DNA of 64,000 bases, from contig NZ_JAFMYU010000011.1 in assembly GCF_017353255.1 (NCBI RefSeq), forward strand, positions 62,001-126,000, in the 5' to 3' direction. The notes beneath the pieces were generated by a model. The model saw only the letters and a program-made list of their open reading frames with translations. It was not told the DNA's origin and searched no databases. The stretch comes from Fibrella aquatilis (GTDB lineage Bacteria > Bacteroidota > Bacteroidia > Cytophagales > Spirosomataceae). Every line of letters starts with the position of its first letter. Positions within the stretch are counted from its first letter, which is position 1. This document shows positions 9,092 to 17,334 of this stretch, piece after piece. A program made the translations under genes and the position numbers.

Positions 9092-9122
9092 TTCGGAAAG
9101 GGCGCGTTTTTTGCTACTTTTG
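9092..9122 (+). promoter_or_regulatory. Candidate dnaN promoter with small hairpin upstream
   Basis: TACTTTTG at 9115-9122 fits the Bacteroidota -7 consensus TAnnTTTG. TTC at 9092-9094, 20 bases upstream, is one base off the -33 TTG. The region overlaps a short stem CCCTT-CGGA-AAGGG followed by a T-run, which may end gldG transcripts. It is 36 bases before the dnaN ATG. Confidence 0.5.
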
Positions 9123-9158
9123 TTTTATACTCTATTTACTGGCTAAAGCCCTAATCGC

Positions 9159-10367
9159 ATGAAATTCCTCGTTTCTTCGTCCGTTCTGCTCAAAAACCTG
9201 CTGACTATCAACGGGGTAGTGGCGACCAACCCGATTGTCCCGATTCTGGAAAATTTTCTCCTGCGTATCGACGCCGCAGCAGACCATAGCGGAGACAGTG
9301 CTGCGGGTATGCTAACCGTGACTGCTTCGGATCTGCAAACGACGATGACCACCCAGATTCCGGTGGACGCGTCGGAGGGAGGGTCCATCGCCATTCCGGC
9401 CAAACTGCTGCTCGACACCCTGCGCAGCCTGCCCGATCAGCCAATTACGATCAATATCAACACCGAAACGTTTGGCACCGAAATCCTGACCGATAATGGC
9501 CGGTACAAGATTTCGGGCGAAAATCCGATTGATTTCCCCAAGATTCCGTCGGTCAACAAAAATCTGTCGGTCGAACTCTCGTCTGACGGGCTGCTGAGCG
9601 CCATCAACAATACTGTTTTTGCTACCAGCACCGACGACCTGCGCCCCGCTATGACGGGTGTGTATCTGCAATTGAGTGCCGACGCAGCCGGAGCAGGCAC
9701 GGCCACGTTTGTGGCTACCGACGGCCACCGCCTGATTCGGTACCGGCGTAACAACATTTCAACATCAACTACCCCCGCCGCCGAACGGTCGCTGATTATT
9801 CCGCGCAAGGCGCTGTCGCTGTTGAAAGCGGCCTTACCCGAGGGCGTTCCCGTGCAGGTCGACTTAAGTCAGGCTAATGCGTCGTTCACATTTGGCGCGG
9901 GTGGTGCCCCGTCGACGCAGTTGATTTGCCGCCTGATCGATGAGCGTTTTCCGGATTATGAGAACGCCATTCCGGCCAACAACACCAACGTAATGACCAT
10001 TGGCCGCGCCGATCTGCTCAACTCGCTGAAGCGGATTATGATCTACGCCAACCGTACTACGCATCAGATTCGGTTGTCGCTGAAAGGTAAGAACGGCCCA
10101 TCGCCTACATTGACGATCTCTGCTGAAGACCTTGACTACGCGAACGAAGCCAACGAGAAGCTCATGTGCGACTACGACGGCGATGATATGGAGATTGGTT
10201 TCAACGCCAAACTGATGGCCGAGATGCTGAGCAACCTGAGCGCCAAGATGATCTCGCTGGAAATGTCGGCACCCAACCGCGCCGGCCTCATTATTCCTGC
10301 CGACAAGGAGGAAGACGAAGAGATCCTGATGCTTGTAATGCCCGTGATGCTGAATACCTACGCCTAA
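9159..10367 (+). CDS. dnaN: DNA polymerase III beta subunit (sliding clamp)
   Basis: This is the ring-shaped processivity clamp of the replicative polymerase. The start MKFLVSSSVLLKNL, the three repeated clamp domains, the FVATDGHRLIRYR motif and the C-terminal LVMPVML (ligand-pocket edge) are diagnostic. The 402 residues are slightly longer than the 370-375 of most Bacteroidota clamps. The excess comes from small Ala/Gly-rich inserts in surface loops (DAAADHSGDSAAG, DAAGAGTA). It has its own candidate promoter and a strong terminator, so it is probably monocistronic. dnaA and an origin are not visible here. Confidence 0.97.
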   Translation: MKFLVSSSVLLKNLLTINGVVATNPIVPILENFLLRIDAAADHSGDSAAGMLTVTASDLQTTMTTQIPVDASEGGSIAIPAKLLLDTLRSLPDQPITININTETFGTEILTDNGRYKISGENPIDFPKIPSVNKNLSVELSSDGLLSAINNTVFATSTDDLRPAMTGVYLQLSADAAGAGTATFVATDGHRLIRYRRNNISTSTTPAAERSLIIPRKALSLLKAALPEGVPVQVDLSQANASFTFGAGGAPSTQLICRLIDERFPDYENAIPANNTNVMTIGRADLLNSLKRIMIYANRTTHQIRLSLKGKNGPSPTLTISAEDLDYANEANEKLMCDYDGDDMEIGFNAKLMAEMLSNLSAKMISLEMSAPNRAGLIIPADKEEDEEILMLVMPVMLNTYA

Positions 10368-10398
10368 CGGTCTGTTAACTGACGCATTTGATTTGAAC

Positions 10399-10427
10399 AG
10401 CGCTGGCTCCGGTCAGCGCTTTTTTTG
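10399..10427 (+). terminator. Intrinsic terminator after dnaN
   Basis: The stem AGCGCTG/CAGCGCT with an eight-base loop is followed by seven T. The stem sequence is nearly the same as that of the next terminator 560 bases downstream. Confidence 0.9.
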
Positions 10428-10545
10428 TGGAAACATATTGGTTAGAATTGGCTCGACGTAAAAAGATTACGTTGATGGCGGCTCACCTTTGTATCTGACA
10501 AGCACTTAGCCGAGTGGCTTTTTGTGCTTACTAAACGACAAACAA

Positions 10546-10938
10546 ATGGAACAGCTAAAAGCGACCATCAACAAAGCCTGGCCTTATCAGCAGGATAGTC
10601 TGAACCTGCCTGTCAATGACCTCGAAGCAGCGTTGCCTTTTTACGAGAAAACGATGGGGTTCCAGCTTGTATCGCGCACCGATCAACCACGTAAATCTGC
10701 CATTATAGCCAGGGATCAGGTTCAAATCGGTTTAGCCGAAAATGGGGGTGACCCCGGCCAGAATGGTTGTTTCTTTGACGTAGATGATGTGGCCAACGCG
10801 TTTGCCGAATTGACCGCCAACGGCCTGCCAGTTGAGCAGCCCAACTACACGTTTCAACAGCATGGCGACGTGCGGTGGAAGGTCTTTTTTGTGGTGGCGC
10901 CTGATGGCCTCTGTTACTGCTATGGGCAGAGGCAATAG
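10546..10938 (+). CDS. VOC-family (glyoxalase/bleomycin-resistance-like) protein
   Basis: ATG 10546 (MEQLKATINKAWP) gives 130 residues; an earlier non-ATG start would only add a linker. The vicinal-oxygen-chelate pattern is clear: LNLPVNDLEAALPFYEKTMGFQLVSR, then VQIGLAENGG, a VDDVANAFAELTANGLPVEQP helix and a final WKVFFVVAPDGLCYCYGQ strand. Substrate and metal cannot be inferred from the sequence. It stands alone between two near-identical terminators. Confidence 0.8.
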   Translation: MEQLKATINKAWPYQQDSLNLPVNDLEAALPFYEKTMGFQLVSRTDQPRKSAIIARDQVQIGLAENGGDPGQNGCFFDVDDVANAFAELTANGLPVEQPNYTFQQHGDVRWKVFFVVAPDGLCYCYGQRQ

Positions 10939-10958
10939 ATAGAGAATGAGGTTGTGGG

Positions 10959-10986
10959 AGCGCTGACGGGTGTCAGCGCTTTTTTT
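10959..10986 (+). terminator. Intrinsic terminator after the VOC gene
   Basis: The perfect 9-bp stem AGCGCTGAC/GTCAGCGCT has a GGGT loop and is followed by six T. It shares the AGCGCTG core with the dnaN terminator. Confidence 0.92.
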
Positions 10987-11151
10987 ATAATCTATTCGGT
11001 TGACAAATAATACACTGGCAAACGAGATGATTAAGCATTGTTAACTACAACCGCACATCCCCGATTACAACCGATAGCACCGAAAATGCATCAGGGTTGC
11101 GAGTAGATGCCTAGCATTGAACCAAGATCATCCGTCAACCAACCCTTTTCT

Positions 11152-12024
11152 ATGGAACTCGTCATCCAAAATCTCTCAAAAACATATGCCAACGGGGTCC
11201 GCGCCCTCGACAACGTGTCGCTTACTATTCCGACGGGGATGTACGGTCTGCTGGGCCAGAACGGCGCGGGCAAATCGACGTTAATGCGCACGCTGGCTAC
11301 GCTGCAAGATGCCGACAGCGGCACGGCTATGCTGGATGATCTCGACGTGCTAAACCAGAAAGAGACCGTGCGGCGTACCCTGGGCTATCTACCGCAGGAG
11401 TTTGGCGTATATCCCCGCGTGTCGGCGAGTGAACTGCTCGATCATTTTGCCATGCTGAAAGGCGTGATTAACGGCAAGCAACGGGCGCAGTTGGTAGAGG
11501 CGCTGCTGCACCGGGTAAACCTCTGGGACGTGCGCAAAAAGGCCGTCAGCAGCTATTCAGGGGGTATGAAACAACGATTTGGCATTGCGCAGGCGCTCAT
11601 TGGCGAACCCAAACTGATTATCGTAGACGAACCCACGGCTGGCCTTGACCCCGGCGAACGGAATCGATTTTATAACCTGTTGTCGGAGATTGGCGAGAAT
11701 GTAGTGGTGATCCTGTCTACCCACATTGTGCAGGATGTGATGGAGCTATGCAACAACATGGCCATCATTCACCAGGGCCGGGTGCTGTTTGGCGGCACGC
11801 CGCAGGCCGCTGTCAATGGCCTGTCGGGTAAGATTTGGGCCAAGTCTATCAATAAATCCGACTTGCCCACCTACCAGCAAACGCACACGGTGATCTCGAG
11901 CAAGCTGGTGGCGGGAAAACCGCAAATCCACGTCCTGAGCGACATTGACCCCGGCGATGGGTTCCGCGCTGCCGAGCCGGACCTGGAGGATGTGTTCTTC
12001 AGTGAATTAAGAATTAAGAATTAA
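11152..12024 (+). CDS. ABC transporter ATP-binding protein
   Basis: This is the cytoplasmic ATPase of an ABC-2-type exporter. ATG 11152 (MELVIQNLSKTYANG) is the natural family start. Motifs in order are Walker A GQNGAGKST, the Q-loop in LPQEFGVYPRVSA, the signature SSYSGGMKQR, Walker B LIIVDEPTAGLDP, and the H-loop STHIVQD. The matching permease is the ABC/M1 fusion downstream, but the four-helix-bundle gene now separates them. The last residues (ELRIKN) and the stop codon are encoded by the left heptad repeat, so the native C-terminus may have been altered by the insertion. Confidence 0.93.
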   Translation: MELVIQNLSKTYANGVRALDNVSLTIPTGMYGLLGQNGAGKSTLMRTLATLQDADSGTAMLDDLDVLNQKETVRRTLGYLPQEFGVYPRVSASELLDHFAMLKGVINGKQRAQLVEALLHRVNLWDVRKKAVSSYSGGMKQRFGIAQALIGEPKLIIVDEPTAGLDPGERNRFYNLLSEIGENVVVILSTHIVQDVMELCNNMAIIHQGRVLFGGTPQAAVNGLSGKIWAKSINKSDLPTYQQTHTVISSKLVAGKPQIHVLSDIDPGDGFRAAEPDLEDVFFSELRIKN

Positions 12025-12028
12025 GAAT
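12005..12028. repeat. Left inverted heptad repeat (AATTAAG)n flanking the four-helix-bundle gene
   Basis: Three tandem copies of the heptad AATTAAG plus AAT form 24 bases that match 12490-12513 perfectly in inverted orientation. The repeat includes the ABC ATPase stop codon and ends four bases before the start codon of the inserted gene. Confidence 0.9.
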
Positions 12029-12031
12029 GAA

Positions 12032-12439
12032 ATGGCTGACGTATCACCTATTCCAAGCTTGTTAAAAGATGAGAATATTCTTCTTCAAAAGTCATTTGAC
12101 TTCGCGCTTCGCATTATAAAAATGTATCAATGGTTGATCGAAAAGCATCGAATTTATTCGTTAGCCGATCAAATTTTGCGAAGTGGTACGTCAATCGGGG
12201 CCAATTCAGAAGAGGCTATTGGAGGTTACAGCATCAGAAATTTTGCTGCAAAAATTGGTAATTCATACAAAGAGGCAAGAGAAACCCGCTATTGGCTTCG
12301 ATTACTGTATGGCTCCGGGTATATCGAAAAACCGATGTTTGACTCAATGCTGTCTGATTGCGAAGAACTAATCCGCATCCTTGGCTCAATCAAGAAAACA
12401 ACACAACATAAAATCAGAATGGAAACAGACAAAAAGTGA
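12032..12439 (+). CDS. Four-helix-bundle protein, 23S rRNA intervening-sequence (S23/IVP) family
   Basis: This 135-residue helical protein has the TIGR02436 core: LADQILRSGTSIGANSEEAIGG, then FAAKIGNSYKEARETRYWLRLL and a final helix FDSMLSDCEELIRIL. The family was first seen in intervening sequences within 23S rRNA and is related to the Avd accessory protein of diversity-generating retroelements; isolated copies are scattered in Bacteroidota genomes and their function is unknown. Here it interrupts an ABC operon, is AT-rich compared with its neighbours and is bounded by perfect inverted heptad repeats. It therefore looks like a mobile or domesticated mobile unit. A C-terminal tail of Lys/Thr/Gln residues follows the bundle. 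Confidence 0.9.
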   Translation: MADVSPIPSLLKDENILLQKSFDFALRIIKMYQWLIEKHRIYSLADQILRSGTSIGANSEEAIGGYSIRNFAAKIGNSYKEARETRYWLRLLYGSGYIEKPMFDSMLSDCEELIRILGSIKKTTQHKIRMETDKK

Positions 12440-12489
12440 GATCGCATTTATTAAAGTCCAACCCCTAATGCTGCTACACTGGTGGACTA

Positions 12490-12513
12490 ATTCTTAATTC
12501 TTAATTCTTAATT
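12490..12513. repeat. Right inverted heptad repeat flanking the four-helix-bundle gene
   Basis: This is the perfect reverse complement of 12005-12028, ending three bases before the ATG of the ABC permease/peptidase gene. The unit between the outer repeat ends is 509 bases. Confidence 0.9.
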
Positions 12514-12515
12514 AG

Positions 12516-15500
12516 ATGTTCCTCCACCTCTTCAACTTCGAAATCCGGTATTGGCTGCGTCAGCCGATGGTCTGGATATTCATGCTCGTCAACATTATCA
12601 TGTTTGCCTGGGCAGCCGCATCTGATGACCTCACCATTGGCGGGTCGTTTGGCAATGTGTACAAGAATGCACCCTTTGTCATTCAGAATCAGTATGGTGT
12701 CTGGACCATCTTTGCGCTGCTGATGACCACCGCGTTTGTGCAAAACGCCGCCCTCCGCGACTTCACCTACAACAGCCACCAACTCGTTTTCTCGTCGCCT
12801 ATCCGCAAACTCGATTACCTCGCGGGGCGGTTTCTGGGTGCGTTTTGCGTGGCGTTGATCCCGTTTTTGGGCATCTCTATCGGCGTGCTGCTGGGTACAC
12901 TCATCGGGCAGCTGACTGGCTCGGTAGAGGCCGAGCGGTACGGGCCGGTGGTGTGGTCGGCGCACGTCAACAGCTTCCTGACGTTTGCGGTGGGCAACAC
13001 CTTTATTTCGGGAGCATTCATTTTCATGCTCGCCGCCTTGAGTCGCTCAACGGTGGTGGCGTTTGTGGGGGCGGTGGTGCTGCTGGTGGCGCAGGTAACG
13101 GCCTCTAACCTCACCGGCGACCTCGATAATGAGCAACTGGTAGCTTATTTCGACGTGCTGGGCTTTGGACCATTCGGGCTGGTGACGAAATACTGGACCG
13201 TGGCCGACAAGAACACACGCTCCGTTGGCCTGCTGGATGGCTACATGGGCATCAACCGGCTCATTTGGGTCGGTGTGGGGCTGCTGCTGCTGGTCATCAC
13301 TTACGTCCGGTTCTCATTTAGCGAGCGGGCGAGCAGCGGTGGTTGGTTTAAGCGCCGGAAAAAGGCAGACAGCCTGCCTACCGATGCTGTCGGATTGGCC
13401 GTTTATGGTCAGGTGCAGGCCCTGCCCCGTGTAGCAATAGCAACGGGCACTAATGCACAGCTGGCGCAGCTTTGGCGCGTAGCAAAAACCGACTTCAATG
13501 GCACCATTCGTGGGGTAGCGTTCCTGGTGATTTTGCTGCTGGGGCTGCTGAACATGGGTTTTTCGCTCAAATTTTCTGACAACTTCTACGGCCTGTACTC
13601 GTTTCCGATCACTTACAACGTAATCCAAATTATTCAGGGTACGATGGGCATTTTCCTTTTTGCCATCATTATTTTTTACTCCGGCGATCTGATCTGGAAG
13701 GAGCGCGACGCCAACCTCGATCAGATATACGATGCCACACCCCACCGCAACTGGAGCGTGTTTCTGGGCAAGCTGGTAGCCATGATTGGCGTGGTGATGG
13801 TGATTCAGGCGCTGTGCGTGCTGGCGGGTATTGTGGCCCAAACGCTGATGGGCTACACCGTTTATGACCTGAAGCAGTACCTAGTATCCTTTTTCGCAAT
13901 TGGCTTGTTGCGGCTTATTCCCATCATTGTACTGTCGATGCTCGTGCATACGCTGGTGAACCAGAAGTACGTGGCATTTTTTGTAGTAGTGGTCATCCTG
14001 ATTGCCAATGGCTACATCTGGGGTCCGCTAGACGTGCAGAGTAACCTTGCCCAGTTCAATGCGTCGCCCGATTCTACCTACTCCGATATGAACGGCTGGG
14101 GGCCTTACATAGCCGCGCTGGCGTGGTTTCGTGCCTACTGGCTCCTGTTTACGGCCCTGCTGTGCGTGATAGGTGTGCTCTTTTGGGTACGGGGAAAAGA
14201 TACCGCCTGGGCCTCACGTTGGCATGAAGCGAAGCGAAATTTTGTAAGCCCGAACAACCAGCCGCTGCGGCGCGTGGCAGTTGGTGTTTTAGCCGTTTGG
14301 GTGCTGCTGGGAGCGTTTTTGTTCTACAACACCCATATCCTGAATTCGTACGTAACCCCAAATGTGCAGAAGAAACGGGAGGTGGCCTATGAGAAAACAT
14401 ACAAGAAGTATGAACATCGGCCACAGCCTCGCATTACCGACGTCAGCTACGACATTGACCTCTACCCAGATGAGCGTGAGCTGCTGGTGCGGGGAACGAT
14501 GCAGCTTAACAACAAGACCAGCGTAGCCATCGACTCGCTGCACATTGGGGTGCCCAACCGGATGGACTATACGATCACGGTTGCCGGAGCCAAACGCGTA
14601 CTTCATGATTCGCTGTTGCAGTATGGCATCTATAAACTGGCTCGACCCATGGCTCCCGGCGATTCGATCATGCTGAGCTGGACGGCACACCACAAAACGC
14701 AAGGCATTGAAAATGAAGTGTCTATGGTGCAGCAGATTAACCAGAATGGCTCATTTTTCAATAACATTGACATTTCGCCGCTGATTGGCTACCAGAAAAA
14801 TGGGGAGATGACTAGTAGAAACGACCGCAAAAAATACGGCCTTCCCGAACGCGCCCGAATGCCCAAATTGGAACGAAACCGGGATGGAGGTCCCTGCACC
14901 GACGACTGCATGGACAGCTACATTGGCGGCCATTCAGACTGGGTCAACGTGCGCACCACTATCAGCACTGCGCCTGATCAGATAGCAGTGGCTCCTGGTT
15001 CGTTGCAAAAAGAGTGGACAGGCAAGGATGCGCAGGGACGAGCCCGGAAGTACTTCAGCTATTCATTGGATCACCAGTCGCTGAATTTCTATTCGTTTCT
15101 GTCGGCCCGGTATCAGGTAAACCGCAGCAAGTGGAACGGCATCGACGTAGAGGTGTATTACGATAAGCAGCACCCCTACAATGTGCGCAACATGAGCGAG
15201 TCTATTAAGCAGTCGTTGGCTTACTATACCCAGAATTACGGACCCTATCGGCACAAGCAGGCCCGCATTATCGAGTTTCCGCGGTATGCATCGTTTGCGC
15301 AGGCGTTTCCGGGCACCATGCCTTATTCGGAGAGTATTGGCTTCATTGCCAAGATAGACCCCGAAACGGACGTCGATATGGTGAAGTATGTGGTAGCTCA
15401 CGAGATGGGGCACCAATGGTGGGCGCATCAGGTGGTGGGAGCCGAAATGCAGGGGGCCACGCTGCTGTCGGAGACGATGGCGCAGTATTCGGCCCTGATG

Positions 15501-16184
15501 GTAATGCAGAAAGCTTACGGACGCGACCGTATGAAACGTTTCCTGGGCTACGAATCGGACCGGTATCTGGGTGCGCGGGGCAGCGAAGCTGAGAAGGAAG
15601 TACCGCTGGAGAAAGTGGAAAACCAGGGCTACGTGCACTATAACAAGGGTAGTCTGGTGATGTTCAACATGAAGGAGTTCATTGGCGAAAAAGCCGTAAA
15701 CAATGCCCTTCACGACCTCACGGGCGCATTTGCCTACCGGCAGCCGCCCTACCCAACGTCGTACGAACTGGTAGATCGTCTTCGCAAAAACACCCCCGAC
15801 AGCCTGCAATCGACTATTTCGGACCTGTTCGAGCAGATCACGATCTACGATAACCGCGCCACCGCTGTTTCGGCCAAAAAGCGCAACGACGGGCAGTATG
15901 ACGTAATCGTAACTGTGCAGACCGCCAAGCTCCGCGCCGACTCACTGGGCCGCGAAACACCCCTGCCGCTCAATGACCTCATCGATGTGGGCGTGTATGG
16001 CAAACCGGCAGCGGGCAAGAAGATTGGCAAGTTGCTGGCCATACGGCGCTTACGCATGAAAGCCAACACGGGTACTTACGCTTTCGTAGTAAAAGAACAA
16101 CCTCACGAAGCAGGCGTTGACCCCCTCAGCTTCCTGGCCGACCGCATCCCCGCCGACAATTTGAAGAAGATAACGGGATTGTAG
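12516..16184 (+). CDS. ABC-2 permease fused to M1-family metallopeptidase domain
   Basis: The 1222-residue protein combines about 600 residues of ABC-2 permease with an M1 (gluzincin) domain. The permease part has two sets of membrane helices, e.g. WMFMLVNIIMFAW-like and AFFVVVVILIANGYIWG segments. The peptidase part has zinc motif HEMGH at residues 962-966 and the likely third ligand Glu986 in LLSETMAQYSA. The usual GxMEN motif is replaced by GTMPYSES. The peptidase is predicted to be outside the membrane. Annotated relatives occur in Bacteroidota as ABC transporter permease/M1 aminopeptidase proteins; the substrate is unknown. It pairs with the ATPase encoded upstream of the inserted four-helix-bundle gene. 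Confidence 0.9.
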   Translation: MFLHLFNFEIRYWLRQPMVWIFMLVNIIMFAWAAASDDLTIGGSFGNVYKNAPFVIQNQYGVWTIFALLMTTAFVQNAALRDFTYNSHQLVFSSPIRKLDYLAGRFLGAFCVALIPFLGISIGVLLGTLIGQLTGSVEAERYGPVVWSAHVNSFLTFAVGNTFISGAFIFMLAALSRSTVVAFVGAVVLLVAQVTASNLTGDLDNEQLVAYFDVLGFGPFGLVTKYWTVADKNTRSVGLLDGYMGINRLIWVGVGLLLLVITYVRFSFSERASSGGWFKRRKKADSLPTDAVGLAVYGQVQALPRVAIATGTNAQLAQLWRVAKTDFNGTIRGVAFLVILLLGLLNMGFSLKFSDNFYGLYSFPITYNVIQIIQGTMGIFLFAIIIFYSGDLIWKERDANLDQIYDATPHRNWSVFLGKLVAMIGVVMVIQALCVLAGIVAQTLMGYTVYDLKQYLVSFFAIGLLRLIPIIVLSMLVHTLVNQKYVAFFVVVVILIANGYIWGPLDVQSNLAQFNASPDSTYSDMNGWGPYIAALAWFRAYWLLFTALLCVIGVLFWVRGKDTAWASRWHEAKRNFVSPNNQPLRRVAVGVLAVWVLLGAFLFYNTHILNSYVTPNVQKKREVAYEKTYKKYEHRPQPRITDVSYDIDLYPDERELLVRGTMQLNNKTSVAIDSLHIGVPNRMDYTITVAGAKRVLHDSLLQYGIYKLARPMAPGDSIMLSWTAHHKTQGIENEVSMVQQINQNGSFFNNIDISPLIGYQKNGEMTSRNDRKKYGLPERARMPKLERNRDGGPCTDDCMDSYIGGHSDWVNVRTTISTAPDQIAVAPGSLQKEWTGKDAQGRARKYFSYSLDHQSLNFYSFLSARYQVNRSKWNGIDVEVYYDKQHPYNVRNMSESIKQSLAYYTQNYGPYRHKQARIIEFPRYASFAQAFPGTMPYSESIGFIAKIDPETDVDMVKYVVAHEMGHQWWAHQVVGAEMQGATLLSETMAQYSALMVMQKAYGRDRMKRFLGYESDRYLGARGSEAEKEVPLEKVENQGYVHYNKGSLVMFNMKEFIGEKAVNNALHDLTGAFAYRQPPYPTSYELVDRLRKNTPDSLQSTISDLFEQITIYDNRATAVSAKKRNDGQYDVIVTVQTAKLRADSLGRETPLPLNDLIDVGVYGKPAAGKKIGKLLAIRRLRMKANTGTYAFVVKEQPHEAGVDPLSFLADRIPADNLKKITGL

Positions 16185-16224
16185 TGGTAGTGAACTACAC
16201 CTTGACAGCTGCTTATGAATGTGG

Positions 16225-16866
16225 TCAGGCTGGCGCCGCCGCCAGTAATTCCTGCTTGATCACGTCAAACGACTTGCCCTTGTGCGAAGGCCACAACTGG
16301 GCAAATTTGATCTCCACGCCCTTCAGCATGTGGATGCACAACCGCATGTCGTCATCCGATAAGTCGCTGAAAAACAGCCGTCCCAGTTCATCTGCCCGGT
16401 CGTAGCACCGTTGCAGCACCGCCGACCCGGCGGGTGTAAGCATCAGGCGTTTGGAGCGCTTATCGGCTGTGTTTTCGTATTCGGCCACGTAGCCCGCATG
16501 TTTCAACCGGTCAATAATGAGCAGGCCCGACGACAGCCGGGTGATGGTATGCGTGATCACGTCTGTTTTGCGAGGTTCCTGCAAGTGCGCAATGGCATTC
16601 AGAAACAGAAACTCGTCGACTTGTTTGATGCCCGTACCCTCGAAGGCGGCTTCGGCATAAGTGGTGTATATCCGGTCGATGCGGCTTAAGAGCTTGATCA
16701 GCAGCAGGTTCGTTTCTGATGGTACTATGCCGTCGGCAATGTCGCCCTGTGGCTTATTGTGCTGCTGTTCGAGTAGTTCATACCGATAAAAATCATCGAG
16801 GTTAGCCTGGGGGTTGCGGGCAGCAAACGCTGCCCATCGCGTCACGAGTTCGACCGTCTTATCCAT
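16225..16866 (-). CDS. MarR-family transcriptional regulator
   Basis: The 213-residue protein has a winged-helix core: QVDEFLFLNAIAHLQEPRKTDVITHTI, the recognition-helix region LSSGLLIIDRLKHAGYVAEYENTADKRSKRLMLTPAG, and long flanking helices for dimerisation. The DKRSKR wing is typical of MarR proteins. It is longer than most MarRs because of about 60 extra N-terminal residues. It is divergent from a VOC gene, with palindromic candidate operators in the 102-base gap. The efflux operon beyond the VOC gene is a possible additional target, as MarR proteins often control RND pumps. Its effector is unknown. Confidence 0.88.
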   Translation of the reverse strand: MDKTVELVTRWAAFAARNPQANLDDFYRYELLEQQHNKPQGDIADGIVPSETNLLLIKLLSRIDRIYTTYAEAAFEGTGIKQVDEFLFLNAIAHLQEPRKTDVITHTITRLSSGLLIIDRLKHAGYVAEYENTADKRSKRLMLTPAGSAVLQRCYDRADELGRLFFSDLSDDDMRLCIHMLKGVEIKFAQLWPSHKGKSFDVIKQELLAAAPA

Positions 16867-16871
16867 TATAT

Positions 16872-16883
16872 ATCATAAATGGT
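16872..16883. promoter_or_regulatory. Imperfect operator-like site near marR start
   Basis: ATCATAAATGGT differs by one base from the perfect palindrome ATCATAAATGAT at 16951-16962. It lies six bases upstream of the marR start codon. Two copies flanking a divergent promoter region suggest MarR autoregulation. Confidence 0.4.
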
Positions 16884-16909
16884 GCAATCTATTAAATTTT
16901 AGAACAACC

Positions 16910-16962
16910 TTGATTTAATATCATTCGTGTTGTAGTTTTGACAAACAAACATCATAAATGAT
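16910..16962 (+). promoter_or_regulatory. Candidate promoter and MarR operator for the VOC gene
   Basis: TTG at 16910-16912 is 20 bases from TAGTTTTG at 16933-16940, which fits the Bacteroidota -33/-7 pattern. Just downstream, ATCAT-AA-ATGAT at 16951-16962 is a perfect palindrome that would overlap the transcription start, a position suited to repression by the divergent MarR. Confidence 0.55.
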
Positions 16963-16968
16963 ACAGTT

Positions 16969-17334
16969 ATGGGACTGGTTGCCGTTAGTTTAGACAAGTT
17001 CGCCATCCACGTCAAGGACGTAGAGCAGTCAATGGCTTATTATAAGCGCATTCCGGGTGCTAAGTTAATCATGCATCAGCCCGGCCACATTGCCATTTTT
17101 CAATTGGGTAAAAACGAGCTAAACCTGGTCCGGCTCGACGTCATGCCGCCGTTTCACCTGGAGTTTGAGGTAGAGGAAGTTGATCAGCTCTACACCGATT
17201 TCCAGGCGCAGTCATTTCCTACGGATGGCCCGCCCGAAGATAAGCCTTGGGGTGAGCGCACGTTCTATTCAAAAGACCCGGATGGTAATCTGATGGAGTT
17301 TTCGCGCAGCAGACCCCCTCTACTTATCAGCTAG
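16969..17334 (+). CDS. VOC-family (glyoxalase-like) protein
   Basis: The 121-residue protein has a single VOC fold: LDKFAIHVKDVEQSMAYYKRI, HIAIFQLGKNELNLVR, HLEFEVEEVDQLYTDFQ and FYSKDPDGNLMEFSRS. The likely metal ligands are the His in FAIHVKD and HLEFEV and the Glu in LMEF. It is divergent from marR and probably controlled by it; the substrate might be a toxic electrophile, but this is inference. Its 3' end overlaps the convergent RND gene by 15 bases. Confidence 0.85.
   Translation: MGLVAVSLDKFAIHVKDVEQSMAYYKRIPGAKLIMHQPGHIAIFQLGKNELNLVRLDVMPPFHLEFEVEEVDQLYTDFQAQSFPTDGPPEDKPWGERTFYSKDPDGNLMEFSRSRPPLLIS

Noticed and set aside
15063-15809. 248-codon minus-strand open frame within the ABC/M1 fusion gene
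   Set aside because: It lies opposite the zinc peptidase domain, which has an intact HEMGH motif in the plus frame.
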